Made by a program: the position numbers and the translations under genes. From positions 7,307,001 to 7,371,000 of the forward strand of contig NC_064554.1 of the NCBI RefSeq assembly GCF_023856365.1: DNA of 64,000 nucleotides. The letters are read 5' to 3'. The DNA comes from Brienomyrus brachyistius (taxonomy: Eukaryota > Chordata > Actinopteri > Osteoglossiformes > Mormyridae). How positions within the stretch are numbered: position 1 is the first letter of the stretch; every line of letters starts with the position of its first letter. Shown here one piece after another: positions 26,094 through 36,900 of the stretch. Below the pieces are notes generated by a model that saw only the letters and a program-made list of their open reading frames with translations, was not told the origin of the DNA and made no database searches.

Positions 26094-27275
26094 GAGCCAC
26101 GACATTAAAACCTCCTGCCTAATATTGTGTAGATTCCCCTCATGCTGGCAAAACAGCTCTGATCCACTGAGGCCATGGGCTCCATGAGGTGAAGGTGCTG
26201 TATCTGGCATCAAGACATTAACAGCAGATCCTTTAAGTCCTGTTAATTGTGAGGTGGGGCCTCCATGGATCGGACCTGTTTGTCCAGAACATCCTAAAGA
26301 TGCTCAATCTGATTGGGATCTGGGGAATTTGAAGTTAACACCTTGAACTCTTTTTATGTTCCTCTAACCATTTCTGAACAGTTTCTGCAGTGTGGCTGGA
26401 CTCATTATCCTGCTGAAAGAGGCCACTGCCATCGGGGAGTACTGCTGCCATGAAGAGATGGACTTGATCTGCAGCAATGTTTAGGTAGGTGGTACGTGTC
26501 AAAGTATCATTCACTTGAATGGCAGGACTCAAGGCTTCCCAGCAGAACACTGCCCAGAGCATCACACTGCCTCAGCCGGCTTGCCGCCTTCCCATAGTGC
26601 ATCCTGGCGCCATCTCTTCCCCAGGTGAGTGACACACATGCACCTGGCTGTCCACATGATTAACAGGAACTGTGACTCATCGGACCAGACCACCTTCTAC
26701 CATCGCTCCACTGTCCAGTTCTGACGCTCACATCCCCATTTTAGGGACTTTCATCAGTGGACAGAGGACGAGCACTCTGACCGGTCTGTGGCTACGCAGC
26801 CCTATAAGCAGCAAGCTGTGATGCACTGTGTGTTCTGACACCTTGCTATCATAGCCAGCATTAACCTTTTCAGCAGTTTGTGCTACAGTAAGTCTCCTGT
26901 GGGACCGGACCAGATGGGCTACCCTTTACTCCCCACACACATCAGTGAGCTTAGGGCGCCCATGACCCCATGACTGGTACACTGGTTGGTCTTCATTGGA
27001 GCACCTTTGGTAGGTACTGACCACTCAATGCCAGAAACATCCCACATCACTTGCCATTTTGGAGATGCTCTGACCGACTCGTCTAGCATCACAATCTGGC
27101 CCAAGTCAGAGTCACTAAGACCCCTACACACGCCCATTTTTCCTGCTCCAAACACATCACCTCTAAGAAATGAGTGTTCACTTGCCTAATATACCCCTCC
27201 CAGGCACCATTGTAACAAGATATTCAATGTTATTTATATCATCTTTCATTGGATTTAATATTATTGCTAATCAAT
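26094..27275 (-). pseudogene. Decayed Tc1-like transposon with transposase relic
   Basis: The whole segment follows the well-known order of a teleost Tc1-like element on the minus strand. Near 27140 the N-terminal 'MGVCRGLSDSDLGQIVM' resembles the paired-type DNA-binding start of Tc1 transposases. At 26335-26565 an open stretch carries 'LWAVFCWEALSP', 'TYLNIAADQVHLFM' and 'GLFQQDNESSHTA', where the D of QQDN is the second catalytic aspartate. The 'NAPCH' of active copies reads NESSH here. Ends with AGC(C/A)A-type imperfect inverted repeats are visible at 26095 and 27260-27275. Stops and indels break the frame, so it is inactive. Cut-and-paste transposition at TA sites is the family's role. 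Confidence 0.85.
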
Positions 27276-29034
27276 GAATATCGACACATTAGCTTAGTTT
27301 TCTTGGCAATGTAATAATCTGTAACATGACTTTGTTCGCATAAAGACGGACATTTACTGGCTTACATATTTTGTGAGGATGGACCAGGAGCGAGTATGAA
27401 TCTACTTCCGCATTATGGTAACTAAATGGGTAGCAATGTAGCTTCACCAGTGCCGTTTCATGTTTGAATGCTAAACCTTCTCTCTGTATGCAGTTTGCAT
27501 GTTCTCCCCGTGACTGCGTGGGTTTCCACAGAATACTCTGGTTTCCACCCACAGACCAAAAAGATGCAGTTAGGAAAACTGCAATATCTAATTTGCTTCT
27601 TATCCAGGGAGCCTCATTCCCCTTGCTCCCTCCGATAGACCTCACGCTCACAATGACCCTCTGTAGGATAAGCATTATGGAAAATGGATGGACGAACACA
27701 ACTGAGTTGCTGATAGCTTTACCCCACAGTAAAAGCACCAACTGCCGCTTCACAGAGCATTAGAATCTCAGGCATCGCTTCCAACATCGCTGAAGGACAA
27801 GGCAGCGTCGAGTGTGAGCAATTTCCCCATTTCCACCCGGCTGGCGTCGGAGACAAAGCAAACCTGATTCCCTCCGTTTCTCGGGGGTGCAGCCGCCCAG
27901 GGAGCAGGCCGATGCAGCCCTGAGCTTGACAGCAGCATCTCTCTCATAACCAACAGAAGATTCACTTTGCTGCTGAGAAAAATATCATCCCTACTGTGTG
28001 AAACCAGGTTTCAGGATCAGACTATGTTGTACATTTAACACTGTGGTGTTTGGACGGACTTCATTCTGAGCTGTAACATGAATGTTTCATCCATGAGTTC
28101 AGACCCATGAATTGAATGAAGGACAACCTGCTTCCGGACCTTGATCCAACAACACCTGTGCACGGTTAGTCAAAGTAAATAACACTTGGTCTCAGTCTGC
28201 TCAGTCTTTTTCACAGACCAAACAGACAATGTTTTGTTATACACAAATAAGATCTATCTTTGCAGACAATTTTTAATAGTCAAGACTTCCACAGCAACGA
28301 TCACAGCCGACTGTCATCTGCTTGAGGCACTTCGTGAAAGTTGCCCCTGCATTAAGTGCCGTTTAGCCTGGTTGTTGGGTGGTTAAATCAAAATGGTGGT
28401 AAGCTCAGTTGACTAAAAAGCAGACCCAGGAATATTGACTAACACAATACTTAGTCAGGAATCAAACTTAACGGTTGCGTGGGTTTCCAGTCCCAAGACC
28501 TGCGGTTAGATTAATCGGTGTCTCTCGAATGCCTATAGTATGTGTGCGCGGAGTATCATGGAACATCGTTCCACAGTGTGCTAAAAAATGCTTCCAGGGG
28601 GCGTTCCTAAATACTGTACTGCCCCCAGGCACCACAACGCCACCTCCTGACATACCAACCCCCCACCCCAGCCATAACATATCAGGAAACATCCCATTTT
28701 TGCCATAGATGCAAATATATGTTTTTCATTCGTTTGTTTTTCATTTATATTTTTTCACATAAATGTATTGCCTTACTGAATGCTATTAGGTGCTCTGCCC
28801 TATGGCTTCAAAAGCTGACCAAAACAATGACAGCACGGGAGAGGTTTATCAGAGCACAGAAAACTCACCCTTGAGAAAGCCAGTGATGTGTAGCTGGCTT
28901 TCACCAAAATCCTTCTTGTGAATGAAACACAAAGAGGGAATACTGTGATAGGAGCATTAGTAATGCTATGTGCTCACCAGCCTCTTGCATTTTATCCCAT
29001 TAAAAAAGGCATGCACATTGTTTTCTGTACAAAC
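27276..29034. other. No gene; SINE fragment inside
   Basis: Unique-looking except for a plus-strand SINE body at 27480-27690 ('cagtttgcatgttctccccgtg' to 'ggaaaatggatgg'). That copy lacks its tRNA head and has an altered middle. Confidence 0.5.
27480..27690 (+). repeat. SINE fragment without head
   Basis: It has the same body and ATGG-type tail as 23707-24062 but starts in mid-body, and its central part is deleted. Confidence 0.7.
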
Positions 29035-29346
29035 TTGTCCTATTCATGGTCATGAGGGGTCTAAAACCTATCCTGGAGGCTAAGGGCACAAGGCAGGGAA
29101 CGGCTTGGGATGGGGCGTCAACCCATCCCAGGGCACACTCACACACCATTCGCTCACAGATGCACACCTACACTCAGTTTGCTAACTTCAATTAACCTCG
29201 GTGTGTTTTTGGACTGTGGAGAGAAACTAGAGTACCTGGAGGAAACCCCGCGATGACACAGGGAGATCATGGAAACTCCACACGTGGAGCCAGGCCAGGG
29301 ACTCGAACCCTGGTTCCAGAAGTGCAAGGTGCAACAGTGGTAACCA
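29035..29346 (-). repeat. tRNA-headed SINE, diverged
   Basis: Minus-strand copy of the 5202-5558 family. 'ggtggttaccactgttgcacc' forms the head and 'agggttcgagtcc' the B box near 29300-29312. The body phrases 'gtttttggactgtgg' and 'ggcacactcacacacc' are retained. It lacks a long ATGG tail. Confidence 0.78.
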
Positions 29347-30114
29347 CCAAAAAATAATAATTATAATACACAAACTGCAAATTGCTGTATTTCGGATCTC
29401 TTTCTCTTATAATTGAAAAGGTGATGTTGGAATAGAACTTTCCGAGATACTCACGATACACGGGCGGTGCAATGGACGCCTAAGAAGAAATCGACTGTAA
29501 AAGGAAAAATAACCAAGTCCAGTAGTTCTCTGGGGCTTGAAGTTCCGCCTCTGTGTCTGTAAGCAGCCGCCATGCGTGCGCTGTCTGGCTGCCTTGCCCT
29601 GGGAAATCACAGCTGCCACTAAGCATGACTGAGATGAAGCCGACCATTCACCCATCGCCCGGTAAATAAAAGATCAAAACAGATCTCAATACACTGCTTT
29701 CCCCCTTTTCAGGGCATTGCATTGTAATAAACCGGTTGTGTACCTTTTAAATTGCTGCATATATTTGCCATAGTCACACTCAAGAGAACATTGTTAATTA
29801 TCACTAAAATGAAAAATACATGTAAGTTCACAGGAACACGTGAAATATAAAATTCCCTCAGATCTGTATGACAGCCCATTGAGCCTCTTCGTAGCAGTGG
29901 CAGCCATTAGCATGTCTGTTCAATCCTCACCAGCTTTGCACTCTGGGAAGGAGCTATTTTCCATTAGGCCTCAGGGTCTGTAGTTTGCTTGGGAACCAAT
30001 TTTTGCATCTCCCGGTACAATGATGGCCTGTTTATGGATCCTTCGCTAATCTTTTTCACCGTTTGATCCATTTGTTTGTGTCTTCTTAAATGCTTCTTTA
30101 TATTCATCAGACAG

Positions 30115-30279
30115 ATTCCTATGAAAGGCGTCTACGCCCAGCAGGTGGAAGGCGGTTTGCTGGATGATGTGTCATATCGAGCTTCTGTTGCACATGTCGC
30201 TGTGAAGCGCGCAAAGACTGTTCCTGCGTCTCATCTGATCGAAGAACCATTAGCTTCCTGCTTGTGGTGCCGTTTATAA
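30115..30279 (+). other. Weak candidate exon, unrecognised
   Basis: A pyrimidine-rich stretch ending 'tctttatattcatcag' precedes an open frame (IPMKGVYAQQVEGG...) that runs to a TAA at 30277-30279. Codon use is mildly gene-like. I do not recognise the protein and no second exon is visible, so this may be chance. Confidence 0.15.
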
Positions 30280-31904
30280 CGAGTAAAATGCATACAATGA
30301 CTACTTTCGGTCGTGGTTTCCTTTCCTGCTCTCGCCCACATAAAATATGCATTGTCAATGTGTCTGAACACTGAATCCCATCTCTGATGCAAACTTCATT
30401 TTTGACGGCAGGGTATTATCTAGCTTCTAGCTTCCCTGCTCATTACCATTCGTTTCTGTCTCTGCTCATACTGTCCCCCAGTCTAAGGAAATCTCTACAG
30501 ATACGTTTTCTAAGGTCAGGCTGAACTACCTCTAAGGCAGAGAAAGTTAAATATATCATGTGACCTTTTAATACAATATTTGTACCTAAACCCAACCAAC
30601 ATTGCCGTAGCAAAAAGTCTGATTTGAATATCTTCTATCTGTCTTTGTAATTCAAACTCATTTACATACTAACAGGAATTTTTATCTTCGCCTGTGTTGA
30701 CTAGATTATTAATAAAGTCCTGTTTGAAACTGCCCTGATTTCAAGGTTCTGTAATACAATGTGGGATTTTTAGTCATGTGTAAAGGTTTTGATATTCCCA
30801 GTTTAGCAAAAGAGAATCACTGTTGATTAGATGTAGGTTTTGATAATTGTAGTATGAAAACTGGGTCTTTCTTTTGAAATTTGGTTAACCTTGAACCAAA
30901 ATTGGTGCCTGCAGTATGTACTGTATGCATGTGTAGGGATTCATTCAACACATATTCAGACTTAAGCAATGCTATACCTATGGGTTAAGTAACCATATGT
31001 AAATGGACAGTTTATTGATTTGTTTTGCTACACATAAGTAGATGCTGAAAAGCAACCTAGAAAAAAAAGTTTTGAATGTAAAAAAAAAATGAAAGCAATC
31101 TGTTTCTGACACAGTTCACTAGAGTAAAGATCAGGAAATGTTAGCCAGTCCATTTTTAAAACCTTTGCTTGGGAATAAATGATGGGAAATGATCATAAGA
31201 TAGAGAATTTAGCTTCATTTCTGGAATATAATAACATCCTTATCACCATCCTTTGTGCAAATTAAATGGACTTTTAAGTAGAATTCCCCAGCACTTCACT
31301 CGACTTTTCTGTGTTAAAAAAAAAGTTTGTGCAACATGTAGGGTGATACTCTCTCATCAGTTCTACCTTTGACATTAACCCATCATTCTAAGAATGATAC
31401 ACTGTGGTAGCAGTGGATGTTTAGATCTCCGTCCAAAAGGTCTTTTATTTTTAGGGCAGCTCCCCTTGCATTGTGTCAGACATTAACTCGCTGGAGTCTG
31501 AGGACTCTCAGCCTCTTTTGAGGTAGTTTGACATGCTTTGACATTTTTAAATATTTAATCTAAAAAACATTTATCCCAAAGTGTTGCAAGTTCTTTTACA
31601 GTATTCAGCACGAACACAGCACCAGTAATCTGAGACCATTTAGAATGTTATTATTCAGCTTTTTGTTTAAATCAACTTCAGACATACACTTTTCAAAAGC
31701 CTATTTTCAGAGGTGCTTTCAGTACCTAAAAATGTTACATTTCCATTTAAAAGGTTGTAAAGTTATTGTCTGTGGCCCATAAAGGTGTACTGATATAAAA
31801 AATAAAATCACAGTTTCTCGTAATTCATGTGCACTGCACCTATATTGATTCCCATTAATATTGCTATTTTTATAAGCGTCATCATAAGTTGGCATGCCAG
31901 ATTG

Positions 31905-32060
31905 CTTTGGTAGCAGGTGTATTTGTTACGCAGTGATGGACTGGCATCCCATCCAGGGTGTGCCCCTCCTAGTGCCCTGTGCTGCCTGGGATAGGTTCCA
32001 GGACTCCCACAACACTGGCCAGGATGACCAACTGGAAGGCCGATGGCTGAATGGATGGAG
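31905..32060 (+). repeat. SINE 3' fragment
   Basis: 'gatggactggcatcccatccagggtg', 'gcctgggataggttccaggac' and 'gaatggatgg' are the 3' half of a fish SINE with an ATGG tail. Confidence 0.65.
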
Positions 32061-32745
32061 AATTAATACCTCACATTTTTAATTCCACACACCATGTGCT
32101 GGAAACACCAAAGATTGTTCAGCCAAATCTGAGACATTCGAAAGGGCCAGGTGCTGAGTTCAGGTAGGTATATGGGACAGTAATAGCGTGTCGGCTAGCT
32201 CATTATTGAAATGTTGCTTTTGGAATCTGCTAATTGAGGCTAGTCCATGTGCTCTTGCTCTGAGTCAGTGGTAGCTGCCTCCGAATCCTCTTTAAACTGA
32301 GCATTGAGCATCGCTCGGGGGCTCCATGCTTGTCTTTGCTCTTTGAGAGAATGGCTGCGAGCTCTGTTTGCTTTCTGGATTTGTGGGGCTGAGTGTAGTT
32401 TGACTGTGATGTATTCTTGAGTTTTTGGCTGGGTTCTTGCCATCATCATCCGCTTTGTAGTTCTGAGTGCCGCTGTTTTCTTTCCTGGGTTTGCAATATG
32501 GGGTTGGCTAGCCTGTTGTCTCATCGTCCTACCTCATGTCTCGTTCCTACGTCTCTCTGTCTTGTTTTGCCAGAATTTCACAGCTGGTATATGCAACAAT
32601 CAGCGGGTGTTACTCAATATGTGTACTTGCACCTGTTTTTTGGTATCTTCCATTGCCAAAGTCCAGTTCCAATACTAAGAACAGAAGTAGGGAGGATGGT
32701 AAAAATCCCCGGATGTTCTTCTTGCACCAGTTGCTTCCTTCCCAG

Positions 32746-33854
32746 TGTGGCGTTACTGAGGGAGGAAGTAGCGAGGGAATACGGAAATGGACAAGCCGAC
32801 TACGCCACTCTGGGAATTTCACCCAGAGAATTAGAATACCGGAGTTCAAAACCCACTCCAATATAAAAGGACACAGATTCGTGATCACCATAGGGGAGAC
32901 GCGAAGACCATAAACACTCCCTTTATTAGGCTGCTGGCCACACTCCAAATAAAAACAAAAAGAAACCAAACAGCAAATTACAAAACCCAAAATCACAGCA
33001 CAAAGAATACAAATCAAATCATGTTTAAAACACTCCAATCACACAACACAAGAGAAAACCCAAACCAGGCAGCTGTTGTCGGGAAGGGAATGGGAGGCGT
33101 ACAGTCAGACAACTCTAAGGGGTCCCGCAGCACATGCCGCACGTACCTCCACCCAAGGGGTGGGCTAAAAGAACGCAACGCGACCACGCAGCGCGGTATC
33201 GCCCGACACGGATCCTCACCGCCCAGCACCAAACCTTCCCAACGACACCCCCCAGTTTACATCCAATCACGAAAACACTTTAATACCTAAAACCAAGTAA
33301 AACACGAAACAAAACATAAAACATCCGGGCAAAACATCCAGGCAAAACAGCAGCACTTGTAGTGACTTAGTATCCCGTTGATGGTCTGGCTCACGTCGGT
33401 CCGGGACACTCCAAGTCGCGATCCACTACAAATACAAACACAGTATTAGGTATGCCCCTACTACCCAAACGTTGGTAAAAGGAGACGAGACATACCTGGC
33501 AGATTACACGCGGTAAAAGTTGGAAAGCCTTAAAAGCGGAAGCAACCGCAAGCTGCTAGATTTACTAAGCCCTTGCCACTGTAAGAAAGATACCAAAAGC
33601 ACATTACAACCACCCATACAGCAAGCAAACGACCCCGTCCACTGATGCCCTACCTGCAGCGTTGGATATAGCCACAACTTCCGGAAAAGGAGATACTAGC
33701 GCACGGAGAGTCACGTCACGCTTGCAAATCAGTCACACACACGCAACCACAACCGGGTCCTATATACGCGTGCTGATTGCTTAATTGTTGCAGCCAGGTT
33801 AATGAAATTACCATGCCCCAACCAGATCGCACCCTCCAGCTCCACCTCATTACA
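32746..33854 (-). repeat. 3' LTR (1109 bp)
   Basis: Identical to 39393-40501 except at 32950 (T here, A there, in an A-rich run). In minus-strand sense it begins TGTAATGAGG at 33854 and ends at 32746. A TATATA box lies at 33761-33766 and an AATAAA signal at 32922-32927. Confidence 0.96.
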
Positions 33855-33863
33855 ATCTACCCC
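33855..33863 (-). other. Candidate polypurine tract
   Basis: On the minus strand GGGGTAGAT lies immediately before the 3' LTR. It is short and interrupted by T, weaker than usual tracts, but it is in the required position for priming plus-strand DNA. Confidence 0.45.
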
Positions 33864-33872
33864 AGGATTTTG

Positions 33873-33891
33873 CATCGTCGTCCCGACGATG
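33873..33891. repeat. 8-bp perfect hairpin between pol and 3' LTR
   Basis: CATCGTCG (33873-33880) and CGACGATG (33884-33891) pair around a 3-base loop. It sits ten bases upstream of the candidate purine tract in element sense and outside pol. A role in reverse transcription or RNA processing is only a guess. Confidence 0.6.
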
Positions 33892-33914
33892 GACAGCTAC
33901 AACCAAACCCCGAG

Positions 33915-36900
33915 TTACTGCCAAGGTCTAAACACAGCCCCTACCGCATGAGACACAGGTCCGGAAGAACTCACAGCCCCTAAGGCCACGCCCCCTACCG
34001 ACCTAGGAAGATGATAAAGAGTAGTATGTCGGCCTGCAGTGGTCCTGGCGGTTCTTCGTATCCCTACCCCACTGGTACTTGGCTGTTCCATCACTTGAGT
34101 GGTGACTACAGAGGGTCTTGAAGGGGTACCCGTATGCCAAGAGGCATATTCCTCCCCGCCTACCCCAGAGTGAATTGGCATGGCTGGAGGCAACGCTGCA
34201 GCCAACGACTGGGGGCACTGGGAAAGACCTGTACAGGCAGCCCCAGGGGCAGATGACGCTGTATTCCCCTCCACTGCAGGGATCTGAACCCAGAGCTCCT
34301 GCTCAAACGAGTCCTCGGAGGTAGCCACCTCTTCAGCTGGAGAAGGCTGAGGATCACCTTCGACTTCACAACCAACACAGGGCTTAAGCATGGTCCGATG
34401 AACATGCTTGACCTTCTCTAGAGCATCAACTGGTGCGACAGTATAAACCACACCCCCCAACCTAGGGGTTTTCAATACCTTATGCACCACTGAACTCCAG
34501 AGGTCTTGGATTTTATGTCGGCCCCGGACTCCAAGATCACGTACATACACTAACTGGTTCTCCTGTAACGGTGCAGCCTTCACCCGGTAATCATGGCGCT
34601 CCTTACGCCGCCCTGCGGCCATAGCAAGACGCCCCCTGGCACCCTCAAAAGCTAGCTGAAGTCTGGCTTGATGCTCCACTATCCAGTCATTCACTGTACC
34701 AGGCACTGGTTCTTGAACCCTGCCCAACAAAAAATCCACAGGCAGTTTGGGATCTTGTCCAAACATAAGAAAGTATGGTGTCTCACCAGTAGATTGATGC
34801 GGTGTAGTTTTGTAACTAAATGTCACCTGGGGTAAACATGCTGACCAATCCCTCTTCTGGGACGCAGGAAGTGTCCGCAAAAGATTGTGCAAAGTACGAT
34901 TGAAACGCTCACACTGACCGTTACCCGCTGGATGATAAGGGGTAGTACGTGACTTACTAACACCATACAAAATGCAGAGTTGATGCATCAACGCACTCTC
35001 AAAATTACGGCCCTGGTCGGAATGAATACGACCCGGGACTCCCAATTTGTAAAACCACTCGGTCACCAAAACATGTGCCACTGTTGAGGCGCGTTGGTCC
35101 CGTGTTGGTATAGCCAAAGTATACTTACTGAAGACATCAGTCATCACCAACACATTCTCCACCCCATTACGTGCTGGCTCCAAAATGGTGAAATCCAAGG
35201 CTACGATTTCATTGGGTCGTGAGGCCAACAAGTGTCCCATGTAGCTGTGGGGAACAGGCTGAGAGTCTTTACTGACCTGGCAGCGTTCACACTCCTGGCA
35301 CCAGCGTGTAATATCAGATGCCATTCCTGGCCAATAACACCGCTGCCGCACTAGCTGACTCGTTCTCTCGATACCTTGATGACCATGATCTTGATGAAGC
35401 TGTTTCAGCACCACCACCTGCAAAGACCTGGGCAAGACCAGCTGGAACACCTCTTCACCCCCATCAGGACGGAGAATCCTCCGATACAGTACCCCATCCT
35501 TTTCCACCAGACGGTCCCACTGACGTAACAACAACAAGGCTGAAGATGATAGCTGCCCCCGTTCCACGGCAGTAGGACGCTCCCTCCTATTCCAAAAGGT
35601 CAGGATGCTACAAATATCAGGGTCAGCTTCTTGCTGAACTCGCAAGTCGACCGAAGAACACTGCGGAAAGACCGAAACAACCGCCTGTGACACAAAGATG
35701 CAATTACTGGGTACCGGGGTCTGCTGCACGACAACTGGGACAGCCGTCCCAGGACGATCTGAGGCAGAACTAGGCGGTAGATGTTGCCGAGACAAAGCAT
35801 CGGCATTTCTATTACTAGTACCCGACCGATACTTCAGTTCATAATCAAACACCGCAAGTTGAGCCGCCCACCGCTGTTCGGTAGCACCCAGCTTGGCGGT
35901 AGAAAGATGGGCGAGGGGGTTATTATCAGTAAACACAATGCACTTAGCGCCCAACAGGTACTCACGAAATTTCTCCGTCATGGCCCACTTCAGCGCAAGA
36001 AACTCGAGTTTCATGGAGCTGTAGTTCGACATGTTCCGCTCCGCGGGCCTCAAGCCCCGACTAGCATATGCAATAGGCCGAATTAGGCCACCCTGTTCTT
36101 GAGAAAGAACAGCACCCAGGCCCCCATGGCTTGCATCTATTTCCAATCGAAAAGGCAAAGAAAAATCGGCATAGGCCAACACTGGTGACCCCACCAATCT
36201 ACTCTTTAAGCCCTCAAAGCTAAGCTCGCACTGTGCAGTCCATGCAGAAGCCAGAGAACGACCTGAAGCGCCTCGCGACTTTGTCCCAACTAGCTCTGCC
36301 ACTAACTTATGCAAAGGGGCTGCCAGCTGTGCAAATCCCTCCACGAAACGGCGATAGTAGCTAGTGAACCCCAAAAAGGAGCGGAGCTCAGAAACATTAG
36401 AAGGCCTCTTCCACGTAGCCACAGCCTCAACCTTTTTAGGGTCTGTCGAGACACCCTGGCTTGAAATCACATGACCCAAGTAACCAACTTCCTTCTGAAA
36501 GAAAGCACATTTCTCCAACTTAGCTTTAAGGCCCTCCCGCTGTAGCCGTCCAAGTACCAACTCCAACCGTTCTAGATGCTGTAAAACAGAGGAGGAAAAG
36601 ACCACCACATCATCCAAGTAGAGCAACAATGCCTGACAATGCTGATCCCCAAAGATTCGCTGCATCAACCGTTGAAAGGTACTAGGCGCGTTACAAAGCC
36701 CAAATGGCATTCGGTTCCACTCAAAAAGCCCAAAAGGCGTGCAAAAGGCAGTCTTGGTCCTATCCGATTCCGCAACGGGCACTTGATTATAACCACTGGC
36801 TAGATCGAGGGTAGAAAACCAGCATGCACCTGAAAGGGCATCCAAAGATTCCTCGATGCGAGGCAATGGAAAAGCATCCTTACGGGTCTTACTATTTAGC

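Larger units (their letters stand above)
29347..32741. other. No confident gene; weak exon candidate and SINE fragment
   Basis: Unique-looking sequence. 31905-32060 is a SINE 3' portion ('ggactggcatcccatccaggg' to 'ctgaatggatgg'). A weak exon candidate at 30115-30279 is listed separately. Nothing else is supported. Confidence 0.5.

Noticed and set aside
27289..27753. 154-codon minus-strand open frame
   Set aside because: It overlaps a SINE fragment at 27480-27690 and reads through unrelated flanks without a recognisable domain.
32610..33290. Open frames in the 3' LTR (and identical ones in the 5' LTR)
   Set aside because: They are duplicated with the LTR, start in flanking DNA in one copy, and show no domain.
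35318..36086. Plus-strand open frames opposite pol
   Set aside because: They are shadows of the intact minus-strand RT/integrase frame.
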